Part shown: positions 1 to 9,034 of the stretch, piece by piece | How the letters are laid out: each line of letters begins with the position of its first letter | How positions within the stretch are numbered: position 1 is the first letter of the stretch | From: Mesorhizobium sp. SARCC-RB16n | GTDB taxonomy: Bacteria > Pseudomonadota > Alphaproteobacteria > Rhizobiales > Rhizobiaceae | Assembly: GCF_008520305.1 (NCBI RefSeq) | Contig: NZ_ML703278.1 | Span: forward strand, 1 to 64,000 | Direction of reading: 5' to 3' | Length of the DNA: 64,000 nt | Translations under genes and position numbers: made by a program | Notes under the pieces: generated by a model | Database searches by the model: none | What the model was told of the DNA's origin: nothing | What the model saw: only the letters and a program-made list of their open reading frames with translations

Positions 1-2
1 CC

Positions 3-149
3 TCACGATTCCATCAGGTCAGATTGTGCTCTAGAATAGGTCGCCTGGCTGATCCCCGCCCGACGACAGATCTCCGCGACAGGGATTCCGTCCGATCCCT
101 GCTTCAGAATGAACGCCTTCTGCGCGTCCGAGAACTTCGATGTCTTCAT
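3..149 (-). pseudogene. IS3-family transposase OrfA, N-terminal fragment
   Basis: About 48 residues starting MKTSKFSDAQKAFILKQGSD and continuing through a helix-turn-helix (EICRRAGISQATY) match the DNA-binding start of IS3-family OrfA proteins, which are usually near 90 residues. Homology stops after QATY and a foreign tail runs to a stop at the window edge, so the gene is truncated. No OrfB with its DDE core is present next to it. This is a broken IS remnant bordering the catabolic block. Confidence 0.75.
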
Positions 150-456
150 CGTCTTCCGCTCCTCCCAGCCAAGGGATGTTACCGCGGAAAACTCCACTTT
201 CGAACGATCCAGTTTTCAGGGATCAGAGCAAATCTGAACCGGAGCTCAATGAGGTCAGAAGTAGAAGGGCCGCTCGGCTTGGTGCCTGCGGCTAGATCAA
301 GCAGAGACCGCGTGCCCTTCGAACGCATGGCCGACGGATGGTTATCGAGCCATAACGTGATCCCGGGTACAAAACCTCCGGTATCCGTCGGACACCTGTG
401 TTTCAAGATGACCTCCTTGCCGGCGATGGGCCAGTAGCTCGGCCTGCCGCGCCCCC
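150..456. other. Non-coding gap left of the hydrolase gene
   Basis: No convincing gene is seen. The part next to the OrfA start may include the old IS terminus, but I could not identify its inverted repeat. Short open frames here show no recognisable protein. Confidence 0.4.
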
Positions 457-2283
457 TCAGCTATGGACAATTGGCAGATCGACATAGCAACCTTCCGCGC
501 CCTTATGAAATTGCACATTGGGGGCAGGGCCGTGTGTGGGCACATTGATGAAGGTGGGCGCGTCACTGCCGGTAAATACCACCCTCAGGCGATACCCGGC
601 CGGGATGCGGGCAGAAATGGGAAGTAATGAGAAAGTAAGAATCGCGGGCTTGCCGGGAATGAGGGGCTTGGCGTCTCGCTTTAGGTAACTGTGCTGAGGT
701 CCCAAGACGTGGCATTGAGAATCTAACAAGACTTTCCGGTGCAGGGCCCGCAATTGACCTTCGGTAAGATAACAGGACGTGCCATCGGGCGCAACCGCCT
801 GAAGGTAGACAAAAAAATTGCCGTCTTCCCGGGTCGAGGAAATAGTCAATTTGACAATGGGATGACCGGTTATTTCGAGATCGCGGCGCAACGGCTCGCC
901 GATGTAGGCGAGACCAGCAGCCTCAAGTCGCCGATGGTCTCCCGGGAAATTTACAGTGCGTGCGAAATCCCACCGAGTGGGTGAGGGGTCACCCAATGCT
1001 GGGATCACCTGAAGCTCGTCGAAACCCGTTTCGTCAGGTGATTCCCGCAACGAGAACCCGCTTCCGGTGTAAAGCCGCCAGCGGGTGGAGGTTGGTGGCC
1101 AGGTAGGAGTAGTTTTCCAGGTTCCTTCGCCAAGGGTATAGTAATGGAGTGCCTTGCCTCCGTGGTGACCGGCTTGATCGCTGAAGCACATATCCGCGAA
1201 GCGGATGTCATTTGCTTCTTGGATCGGCGTTGTTGGCAGGATCAACTCCCCATCCGACCGAAGTGGATCTCGGGCCTCGAACGCGCCGTGGCCCCAAGGG
1301 CCGATAATTATGTTCATTGGATTTGTTTGGCGCAGGAAACGACGTATGGCCCCCTGAGCCGTCCCACCGTCGAACCAGCCCGCCCAGTTCTGCGTTGGGG
1401 TTCCAGCGCGGGACACTCGATTGGCTACCTGCTCTATGCTCCAATCGAGCATTGAGTCGCCCTCCCAACTTGCGGGACGATCATCCTTGAAAGTCACCTG
1501 CTGAAATCCCTCCCATAGGGAGGGCACCGCATCGTGTTCTCGCAGGGCGCTGACGAGGTCCTCCTCACCGCGCTCGCCGACGGGTCGAACGCCCGGCGAC
1601 CGGTCGCCATCGGGCGAGATACGGACGTTGCAGTCGAGATTTTTATTGCCGTTGCTCCAGTCTCGCCCAAAGGAAGCGTTTGGGATGCCCCCTGGGAAAA
1701 ATTCGTCCTCATAAGGATCGTAATCGGCAAATCGCGGGATGATGCCTTTCAAGGCCGGATGGTTCCGCTCTGCCATCCAATCGGAAGTGTTAGCCGTATA
1801 GGACAGCCCATAGCCGACCACGCGTCCACTGGACCAAGGCTGCGTAGCGATCCAATCCAGCACTTCGCTGAAATCTGCGGTCTCGGCGCGCGCGCGCGGA
1901 TGGGGCCACACGCCAAATGATGCGCCAGTGCCTCGAACATCTCCCACGACCACCGCATATCCGTGGGGCACGAAAAGATCGGCATATTCATTCGACAGGG
2001 TGCCCCTGACACCTCGCCAGTAGCGCGTCATCACCAGGATGGTGTCGCGTTTGGTACTGCCTGCCTCGTCCATCGGCCGCACGATATCCAGGGCGATTCT
2101 GACACCATCGCGCATTGTCAGGTAAGTAGATTCGATTGGGCCGACGGACATCGAGCCTCGCAGCGCTTTGCCGTGGAGATCGAACCGGAATATCGAGGCA
2201 TGCATCTGCTGCGCTCCAGTGACCCCTAGCTGCGGCGATGTGTCGGTCGCCTTCGAATCGTCATTCTCCCGTGAGACACTCAT
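457..2283 (-). CDS. CocE/NonD-family serine hydrolase (X-Pro dipeptidyl-peptidase-like)
   Basis: A 608-residue protein with the CocE/NonD layout. The N-terminal alpha/beta-hydrolase domain has the nucleophile in GYGLSY (Ser161), a typical DVRGTG segment before it and IIGPWGHG near the C-terminal side. A jelly-roll X-Pro-type C-terminal domain follows (GYRLRVVFTGSDAPTF). Family members hydrolyse esters or peptides such as cocaine esters, cephalosporin esters or X-Pro peptides; the substrate here is unknown. I chose the ATG preceded by GAGGAG about ten bases upstream rather than an upstream in-frame start without a ribosome site. The neighbours are catabolic, so a role in opening or de-esterifying a carbon source is inferred. 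Confidence 0.85.
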   Translation of the reverse strand: MSVSRENDDSKATDTSPQLGVTGAQQMHASIFRFDLHGKALRGSMSVGPIESTYLTMRDGVRIALDIVRPMDEAGSTKRDTILVMTRYWRGVRGTLSNEYADLFVPHGYAVVVGDVRGTGASFGVWPHPRARAETADFSEVLDWIATQPWSSGRVVGYGLSYTANTSDWMAERNHPALKGIIPRFADYDPYEDEFFPGGIPNASFGRDWSNGNKNLDCNVRISPDGDRSPGVRPVGERGEEDLVSALREHDAVPSLWEGFQQVTFKDDRPASWEGDSMLDWSIEQVANRVSRAGTPTQNWAGWFDGGTAQGAIRRFLRQTNPMNIIIGPWGHGAFEARDPLRSDGELILPTTPIQEANDIRFADMCFSDQAGHHGGKALHYYTLGEGTWKTTPTWPPTSTRWRLYTGSGFSLRESPDETGFDELQVIPALGDPSPTRWDFARTVNFPGDHRRLEAAGLAYIGEPLRRDLEITGHPIVKLTISSTREDGNFFVYLQAVAPDGTSCYLTEGQLRALHRKVLLDSQCHVLGPQHSYLKRDAKPLIPGKPAILTFSLLPISARIPAGYRLRVVFTGSDAPTFINVPTHGPAPNVQFHKGAEGCYVDLPIVHS

Positions 2284-2844
2284 GGTTATTCTTCTCCTCA
2301 TTTTGACGTACGCAGTCGTTCGTATTTCCCTGACGCCCGATCTGCCGTCATTGAACCGTTGGTCATCCACACAAATACCTGATTGCAAATGCCTCAAGAA
2401 CAGTCGGCGTTCGCGGCAAGTCGAGCCCTTGTGACAGAGGTAGTCCTCACGAAAGGCGCCGAGATCAAGTCTTGACAGGTACCCTACATCCCTAGCTCTC
2501 TATAAAGTTCATGCTCTCTTCCGACTATGGCCAAGGCAAAACGACGGCACGCTGACCGGCCCGTCAATCTAGCTTCGACCTCGCTCTCCGTGATGCGTCT
2601 CCCGCTGCCTCGGGGCGAGTTGTAAAGCCGTTTTACAGACAGCGATTACCCATTCGTTCCATGGCGACCCGACCGGCATGGACCCATCCGCATCGCCTAA
2701 TAAAGACTCTATATCGTCAATGTGCGGAGAGATGGTTCGCTGAATTTATGCCAGCCCTTCTTGAGGCAAGTGTTGCACAAGGCCCGCTTCCTCGCATAGC
2801 AGTTCCTCTGCTGAAACTGCCTCCGCTCTGTCGGCAAAACCGGA
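2284..2844. other. Intergenic region between hydrolase and CoA-transferase
   Basis: About 560 bases with no gene I can support. It should contain the promoter of the leftward hydrolase gene. A TTGACA hexamer lies near 2474 on the plus strand without a well-placed -10. Short plus-strand frames show no family features. Confidence 0.4.
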
Positions 2845-3472
2845 TCAGTTGATGATCGTTGCGTCGGTTGCCCGTCGCAGGTCGCTTTCCGTCACGCCAT
2901 CGGCTACCTCAATCAATCTCAGGCCGCCCTCAACCACGTCCAAGACACCAAGATTCGTGATGATCCGGTCGACGACGCCCTGGGCGGTCAGGTAGGGTGC
3001 AGGCTTTAAGCACCTTGGAGTCGCCGGCTTTGTTGGTGTGGTCCATGACCGCGACGACCCGCTTGACACCCGCGACCAAATCCATGGCTCCGCCCATGCC
3101 TTTGACCAGCTTGCCGGGTATCATCCAGTTGGCGAGATCGCCATTCTCGGCGACTTCCATGGCGCCGAGTATCGCCATGGCGATCTTGCCGCCGCGAATC
3201 ATCGCGAAGCTTTGCGCCGAATCGAAGAAGGCTGAGTGTGGCAAGGCCGTCACCGTCTGCTTGCCGGCGTTGATCAGATCCGCATCGATCGCGTCCTCAG
3301 TTGGGAACGGACCGATTCCGAGCAGACCGTTCTCCGACTGCAGCGTCACATGAATTCCGTCGGGGATGTAATTGGCCACCAAGGTCGGGATGCCGATCCT
3401 GAGATTGACATTGGTGCCGTCTTCAAGCTCGCGGACAGCCCGTGCTGCCATCTGGTTCCTGTCCCAGGCCAT
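2845..3472 (-). pseudogene. CoA-transferase subunit B (SCOT/AtoA type), frameshifted
   Basis: The reading frame begins [19 protein letters not shown] behind a GAGGGG ribosome site and carries the catalytic glutamate motif of subunit B ([10 protein letters not shown]). Around 2985-2990 the frame is lost. The conserved C-terminal part ([15 protein letters not shown], then LRLIEVADGVTESDL) continues in another frame to a stop at 2845, so one indel splits an otherwise normal gene of about 208 residues. The family moves CoA between succinyl-CoA or acetyl-CoA and 3-oxoacids. It follows subunit A by about 11 bases as one operon. Either a pseudogene or a sequence error. Confidence 0.8.
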
Positions 3473-3483
3473 TGCTTCCCCCC

Positions 3484-4181
3484 TCAAGCCGCCGCGCGCG
3501 TCGTGCGCTGTTCGATACGCTTCTCATGCTCGCCCTGGATGAGGCGATGCACATAGATCCCCGGCAGTTGATGTGATCGGGATCGAGGCTGCCGGCGGGC
3601 ACGATCTCCTCGACTTCCGCCACGCAGATCTTGCCGCACGTCGCCGCTGGCGGATTGAAGTTGCGGGCCGTCTTGCGGAAGACGAGATTGCCTGACGTGT
3701 CGGCCTGCCAGGCCTTGACGATCGACAGGTCGGCCACGATGCCGGTCTCGAGCACATGAGCCTCGCCGTTGAAGGACTTCACCTCCTTGCCTTCGGCCAC
3801 CACAGTGCCAACCCCGGTCCTGGTGTAAAAGCCGGCAATGCCCGCCCCGCCGGCCCGCATGCGCTCGGCGAGCGTGCCTTGCGGGTTGAACTCCAGCTCC
3901 AGTTCGCCGCTCAGATATTGGCGCATGAACTCGGCGTTCTCGCCGACATAAGAGGAGAGCATCTTTTTGATCTGCTTCGTCTTGAGCAGGACGCCAAGGC
4001 CGAAGTCGTCGACCCCGCAATTGTTCGAGGCGATGGTGAGGTCCCTCGTACCGACCCCGCGGATCGCATCGATCAGAAGCTCGGGGATGCCGCAGAGGCC
4101 GAACCCGCCACCCGCGATGAACATCCCGTCGAACAACAGGCCCTCAAGTGCTGCATACGGGTTTTCGCAAATCTTATTCAT
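3484..4181 (-). pseudogene. CoA-transferase subunit A (SCOT/AtoD type), frameshifted
   Basis: Starts [12 protein letters not shown] with a GAGG ribosome site and shows the subunit A glycine-rich segment ([17 protein letters not shown]) and the [12 protein letters not shown] region. Near 3565, after SLDPDHI, the frame breaks. The normal C-terminus ([20 protein letters not shown]) continues one frame over to a stop at 3484, so about 232 residues would be expected from the intact gene. It pairs with subunit B to form the alpha-2/beta-2 type enzyme that activates 3-oxoacids. Both subunits of this operon carry a frameshift. Confidence 0.8.
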
Positions 4182-4391
4182 CGGATCCTCGACGGTCTGC
4201 TCTAAAGCCGGTCCAATACAATGCGCAGGCTGGCTTTTCACGGCAGTAATGACGGCACCGCGATCTACATTCTACAATGTCCATCTAATCCAACCTTTTC
4301 CGACTGAAGATCAGCGCCTCAAGGACGACAATGGTGTCCTTGCGATTGAGAAGGGTGCGATGGTGGATGGGCGCATGGGGCTTTGCAGCCG

Positions 4392-6785
4392 TCAATGTTT
4401 CATCCGCAAGCTCTGAGGATCGTATAGCGGACCGATTCTAACTGTGGCGTCGTGCATTTGCCGCGCTATATCAATTTGGACCCGTTCGCCACCCGCCAGC
4501 GGCTCACGAGTGCGTCCAAGACCTACGGGTTTGCCGACGCGGTAACCGAAGGCGCAAGAGGAGGTTTGTCCTACAATACGACCATTGTGGTAGATCGGCT
4601 CATGCCCCAGAGGAACAGCTGTCTCGTCATCAAGCGAAATTGAGATGATGTGCGAAACGCCTCCAAGTGCGCGCGCGGCTTCCAATGCGTCTGCTCCGAT
4701 AAACCCGCCACTTTTTCTGACAGCGAAATCGAGTCCAGCAGCGATCGGACTGATGTCGCCATCCAATTCGTGACCCATCGCACAGAAGCCTTTCTCAATC
4801 CGCATCGACGTTTGAGCAAACATTCCGGCTGGTTGAGCACCAGCCCTGACAACCGCCGCATAGATTTCAGGCGCATCTTCCCTTCGGCAGGTCATCTCCC
4901 AACCCGCTTCTCCCACATAGGAGATGCGGGCGGCTCGCACGGGCTTTCCGATTAGTTCCCCGGTATCATGCTTGAAATAGCCGACGTTGTTGAAGGCGGG
5001 GGCGCCGCATTCGCTGACAATCCTGGCCGAGTCCGGCCCCATCAGTCCAAGCACCGCGTAAACCTCGGTGACATCTGTCAATGTGACATCGTAGCCATCA
5101 GAGCGACGGCGAAGCCATGCAAGATCACGCTTTATTGCAGTTGTGCCGACGAACAATCGATAGTGATCCTCAGCGAGGCGCTGAGCGGTAAGGTCTGACT
5201 CAAAGGTGCCGCGCTCGTTAAGCATGGCGGTATAGATCACAAACCCCGGCGCACGCGCCATGTGACCCGCGCAGACGTGCAAAAGGAACCTTTCCGCATC
5301 TGGGCCTTGGACGTCAATTTTGCCAAATGGCGAAGCATCAAAAACCGCAGCTCGATCATGTGCAGCCATCACTTCGGCACGCACGTTTTCAAACCAGTCT
5401 GGTCGATCGAAACGCAGAACGGGTTCTTGGGACTTGCCAAAATAAAGTGGCCGTTCCCAGCCAAAGAACTGGCCCATATGCGCCTTCGACTCACGGTACT
5501 CCCTGTCCAGCGGAAGCGTGCGCAGATCCCGAGCGGTCTTCAACTGCTTTCCGGGGTAAGCAATGTCATAATGCGTTCCAAGGATTTCTGGCGCCCGCGC
5601 CATTAAGTGTTCGATGTTGTTGAAAACCGGCGCGAAGCGCTTAGCGTCTGCTTCGGTTAGGTCATATGCTGTATGGCCGTGGACAATACAGTGGGCAAGG
5701 TTCATCCCTGCGCCGCCGCCGGAAGCAATCCCCACGGAGTTCATGCCGCATCCGAGGAATAGCCCTCGGGTTTCAGCAGTCTCGCCCAACATGAACGTGC
5801 CGTCCGGCGTAAAGCTTTCTGGCCCATTCAAAAGCATCTTGACCTCGGCCTTCTCAAGTGCGGGCAAGCGGTGCAGGGCGTTCACCATCATAGGCTCGAA
5901 ATGGTCCCAATCTTCAGGGAGTAGCCCGAATTCGAAGCTGTCATTCAGTACGCCTGGCGCAATTGGCTTGCCCATGGGCTCGAAGCATCCGACCAACAAT
6001 CCACCCGAATCGTCCCGGATATACAGATGGCTATCATGGTCGGAGAGCGTCGGAGAATTGCCCACAATTCCTTCGATCGGCTTAGTCAGCAGGTAAAAAT
6101 GTTCGCAAGCGAGTGCGGGCACCTCTGCTCCCCCCATCGCGCCGACCTCTCTTGACCAAAGCCCGGCGCAAAGCGCGATTGCGTCACAGGTGATTGTACC
6201 CTGCGTGGTTTCGACGCCACGCACGCGCCCGTTCTCTGTTAGGACGCCAGTGACGCCAGTTCGTTCAAAAAGCTTCGCGCCCAGCCTCTTGGCGGACTTC
6301 ATCAGAGCAGCACATACATCTGACGGAGACACACGCCCATCTTCAGGCGACCAAACCGCCCCAAGAACGTCGTCAGCGTTCATCAGCGGCCACCGGTCCT
6401 TCGCCTCTTCAGCAGAAATTGACCGCGCGTTGATTCCGTAGGCATGTGCCAATGCTTCTTGCCGATGAATATGGGTTAGCCGGCCGGGGCTCGTAGCGAT
6501 GGACAAGGATCCTTTCTGTATCCAACCTACGGACTGGCCCGTCTCTTGCTCGAGCTGCGAATAGAGTTCAACCGAATATTGAATCATTCGCGTCAAATTC
6601 CGAGAGTGCCGCAAAGCTCTGACCTGTGCTGCAGAGTGCCACGTCGTACCAGAGGTCAATGCGTTGCGCTCGAGCAGGATTGCGTCCGAAACACCCATCT
6701 TTGCGAGGTGATAGAGGGTTGAGCAGCCCATAATTCCACCACCAACAACGATGACAGAAGCATGAGAGGGCAGCGGATGAGGCAT
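4392..6785 (-). CDS. FAD-dependent oxidoreductase with GcvT C-terminal half (dimethylglycine/sarcosine dehydrogenase-like)
   Basis: A 797-residue protein. Residues 10-30 form the FAD dinucleotide-binding fold (VIVVGGGIMGCSTLYHLAK). A DAO-type domain extends to about residue 365, a linker (FAO_M) domain to about 425, and the rest matches the tetrahydrofolate-binding GcvT fold, including GEAGWEMTC and the C-terminal barrel ending near GRTREPL. Such proteins demethylate N-methyl amines such as dimethylglycine or sarcosine and pass the one-carbon unit to folate. The start follows an AGGA ribosome site. The gene is divergent from an RpiR regulator. The exact substrate cannot be read from sequence. 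Confidence 0.85.
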   Translation of the reverse strand: MPHPLPSHASVIVVGGGIMGCSTLYHLAKMGVSDAILLERNALTSGTTWHSAAQVRALRHSRNLTRMIQYSVELYSQLEQETGQSVGWIQKGSLSIATSPGRLTHIHRQEALAHAYGINARSISAEEAKDRWPLMNADDVLGAVWSPEDGRVSPSDVCAALMKSAKRLGAKLFERTGVTGVLTENGRVRGVETTQGTITCDAIALCAGLWSREVGAMGGAEVPALACEHFYLLTKPIEGIVGNSPTLSDHDSHLYIRDDSGGLLVGCFEPMGKPIAPGVLNDSFEFGLLPEDWDHFEPMMVNALHRLPALEKAEVKMLLNGPESFTPDGTFMLGETAETRGLFLGCGMNSVGIASGGGAGMNLAHCIVHGHTAYDLTEADAKRFAPVFNNIEHLMARAPEILGTHYDIAYPGKQLKTARDLRTLPLDREYRESKAHMGQFFGWERPLYFGKSQEPVLRFDRPDWFENVRAEVMAAHDRAAVFDASPFGKIDVQGPDAERFLLHVCAGHMARAPGFVIYTAMLNERGTFESDLTAQRLAEDHYRLFVGTTAIKRDLAWLRRRSDGYDVTLTDVTEVYAVLGLMGPDSARIVSECGAPAFNNVGYFKHDTGELIGKPVRAARISYVGEAGWEMTCRREDAPEIYAAVVRAGAQPAGMFAQTSMRIEKGFCAMGHELDGDISPIAAGLDFAVRKSGGFIGADALEAARALGGVSHIISISLDDETAVPLGHEPIYHNGRIVGQTSSCAFGYRVGKPVGLGRTREPLAGGERVQIDIARQMHDATVRIGPLYDPQSLRMKH

Positions 6786-6899
6786 GTTTTTATCCTGACG
6801 CTTAATGCAGTCGAGGGCGCACGAGCGCGCATTTTTCGGTGACATGACCTTGCATAAAAAAACGGATCAAGTAAACATGCACAAAAAATAACAAATGTT

Positions 6900-7805
6900 T
6901 TGCAACGGACGGCGGATTTGGATCCGACTCAAAAGAACCGTATCATAGCCGATCTCAAGGATAGGCTGGGGAGCTTTCCCGGCAGGTTGCGAACGGTTGC
7001 AAAGTACATCGTGGATCATCCATCGGATTTTGGTCTGGATCCCATTCGTATAACGGCGCGAAAAGCAGGGGTGAGCACCTATACGCTCGTACGATTGGCT
7101 CAACGCCTCGGGTTCGAGGGCTATGACGACTTGCGCGAGCCGTTTAGGCATGCGCTTGTTTCAGCTTCCGCCGTCCTCGATCATCCTGCGTGGGTTGAAC
7201 GATTGAGAGACGGCGATGAGTTCGGACAGGTTCAAGCCGACGCGTCGACAAATGTCCTGGCAATTGTTCAGCGGTCCCTCGAACTTCAGGCGCCTGACCA
7301 ATTGCAACGAGTGATCACGATGCTTCTGGAGGCGCGGGTGGTCTATTTGACTGCCGTCCGAGCTAGTTTCGCCATGGCCTACTACTTCCATTACGTCGGC
7401 CGTATGGCGCTGCCGACTTTGGAACTGGTGCCGCGTCATACGAACAGCGCAATCGACGAATTGCATTCAGCCAGCGCAGCTGATGTTATGATTGCGATCA
7501 CCTTTAATCCTTACTCTCGAGAAACGATCGATGCTTGCAAATTTGCGAGACGCAAGGGCATGAAATTGGTTCTGCTCTCGGACAGCGAACTCGTGGCTCC
7601 AGATTTCGAAGCCGACGAAACCATTATAGTTTCCGTTTTGTCGACCCACCATTTCGGATGTTATGCTGGCGCAACGGCTGTGCTCGACGTCCTCATTTCT
7701 TTGCTTGTTGCGCGCGGAGGTGACGCGGCCAAAGCGCGGATCAGGGCTTACGAAGACCTTCGCCGTGAAAATCAGGTCTATTGGGTTGGGCAGAAAAAAC
7801 GATAG
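6900..7805 (+). CDS. MurR/RpiR-family transcriptional regulator
   Basis: About 301 residues. The N-terminal HTH_6 domain (about 1-75; ARKAGVSTYTLVRLAQRLGF) and a C-terminal SIS sugar-phosphate-binding domain (about 125-255; ITFNPYSRETIDACKFARRKG) define the RpiR family, which controls catabolic genes in response to small phosphorylated or amino-acid-like ligands. It is divergent from the oxidoreductase gene, with about 110 bases between them, so it probably controls that promoter. The start is a TTG with a weak ribosome site; an alternative TTG lies six codons downstream. Confidence 0.82.
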   Translation: MQRTADLDPTQKNRIIADLKDRLGSFPGRLRTVAKYIVDHPSDFGLDPIRITARKAGVSTYTLVRLAQRLGFEGYDDLREPFRHALVSASAVLDHPAWVERLRDGDEFGQVQADASTNVLAIVQRSLELQAPDQLQRVITMLLEARVVYLTAVRASFAMAYYFHYVGRMALPTLELVPRHTNSAIDELHSASAADVMIAITFNPYSRETIDACKFARRKGMKLVLLSDSELVAPDFEADETIIVSVLSTHHFGCYAGATAVLDVLISLLVARGGDAAKARIRAYEDLRRENQVYWVGQKKR

Positions 7806-7865
7806 TTTTTTAGTATCGGCGCCTAGAGCGGAAACTGTTCTGCCGTAGACATTGTGCGCGCTTCA

Positions 7866-8242
7866 CGGATTGCTGACCAGATGGCACTCGTCCGAATAGA
7901 TAACGATCGGACGGTCGCCGTCGGCGAGTTTGCCGTTCGAGATCACGTAGACCCCCTGGTCTCTCCAACCAGCAGAGGCCGGGGACCTCGCCCCCGCATT
8001 GAAATAGTAAGATGTGGAATTCGCCGTTAGCGGCGTCGTCGGTCTCGCCGCGTTCGATGACCTTTGAATTGCAGAGAATGGTAGACTGAATATCCGACAC
8101 TACACGCCGCGATTGCATTGGGGGGAGTAGCGCAGGTGCACCGGCTTCGCGGAGACCTCTGCGCTAATGAGGCGGTCAAGCAGCTTCAGGACGCTGCCGT
8201 GACGACCGCACGAACCGTGCCCGCGCCCCGATTGGCTTCGGA
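7866..8242 (-). pseudogene. Decayed duplicate of the DUF1419-DUF3085 gene pair
   Basis: Read on the minus strand, this stretch resembles 46063-46448 of the same window: the last third of the DUF1419 gene, the short junction, and the first two thirds of the DUF3085 gene. Recognisable pieces are KVIERGETDDAANGEFHI, GGEVPGL and ISNGKLADGDRPIVIYSD, but the frame is broken several times and the copy is truncated at both ends. It is a relic, not a gene, and shows that this plasmid-type block once existed or recombined here. Confidence 0.8.
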
Positions 8243-8404
8243 CAAACGTTCATGGCCGAAGCCGCTCGGGACTGTATTCATTCCACGGTGACCTCGTAAT
8301 ATCTTGGTCTCGCTCTGCGTCGTGTGTGAGATCCTCTACAGTCAAAACTAGTTAGGAAACTGACCAATTCTACTTCCCAGCAATAGCTATTTCATGAATT
8401 TGAT

Positions 8405-8451
8405 CATTTTGCATTTTGCATTTTGCATTTTGCATTTTGCATTTTGCATTT
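8405..8451. repeat. Heptanucleotide tandem repeat, about 6.7 copies
   Basis: Six perfect copies of CATTTTG followed by CATTT, in AT-rich DNA just downstream of the stop of the leftward carboxymuconolactone-decarboxylase-like gene. It is not inside a gene. A microsatellite of this type is prone to slipped-strand change. Confidence 0.95.
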
Positions 8452-8482
8452 GGCGATGGCCGATGCATGCCGCTGACTGGGT

Positions 8483-9034
8483 TCAGAGGGGGCGCTTTTG
8501 GAATTCGCCTGCGACAGCGGGGTCTATAGGTGTTTCGTAAGTCCTCAAGATAAAGCCTAATATTGAGTAGAATCCGACTGTCGCTATTAAGTCGAATACA
8601 GCCTGTTGACCCACCGCTTCGGCAACGGCACCTTCTATCTCCGGAGCCAGATATCCCTTGTCAAACAGCGCGTCGACCGCAGATGCAATAAGGCCGTCTT
8701 CTCCGTCTGGCGAATTTCGCATCGCTTGAATTCGCGCGTCTGCAATGCCGAGCGCACGGGCGCGGCTCACATGATGGGCCCATTCATAATCCGAACGTAT
8801 GCGATGGGCAGATCTCAGAATAACAAGTTCTGATCGGACGTCCCCCAGAGCACTGTCCTTGACGATATGTTGGCGTAGCGGAGCCCATGCTTTCAGCAGT
8901 GCCGGGTGGCGCGCCATCGTTCTGTAGACGTTAAGCGCTCCGGCGAAGCCGGCCTTCATATCAGCGATTTCCGCGGGCCAGTCTTCGTCGGCCAGGGGCG
9001 GACAGGGAGATGGCGATTGAGGGGAGAAATTCAT
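8483..9034 (-). CDS. Carboxymuconolactone decarboxylase / AhpD-like family protein
   Basis: A 183-residue all-helical protein with the family core (RSELVILRSAHRIRSDYEWA followed by HHVSRARALG), in which Glu and His of the EWAHH segment are typical. There is no CxxC pair, so it is closer to the decarboxylase/lactone branch than to peroxidase partners such as AhpD. Its ATG overlaps the stop of the upstream aminotransferase gene (ATGA), so the two are co-transcribed and probably translationally coupled. Likely a minor enzyme of the same catabolic pathway; the reaction is unknown. Confidence 0.8.
   Translation of the reverse strand: MNFSPQSPSPCPPLADEDWPAEIADMKAGFAGALNVYRTMARHPALLKAWAPLRQHIVKDSALGDVRSELVILRSAHRIRSDYEWAHHVSRARALGIADARIQAMRNSPDGEDGLIASAVDALFDKGYLAPEIEGAVAEAVGQQAVFDLIATVGFYSILGFILRTYETPIDPAVAGEFQKRPL

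Noticed and set aside
8401-8460. Tandem repeat as a possible CRISPR or iteron array
   Set aside because: The units are 7 bases without spacers, and no cas gene or replication gene adjoins. It is a microsatellite.
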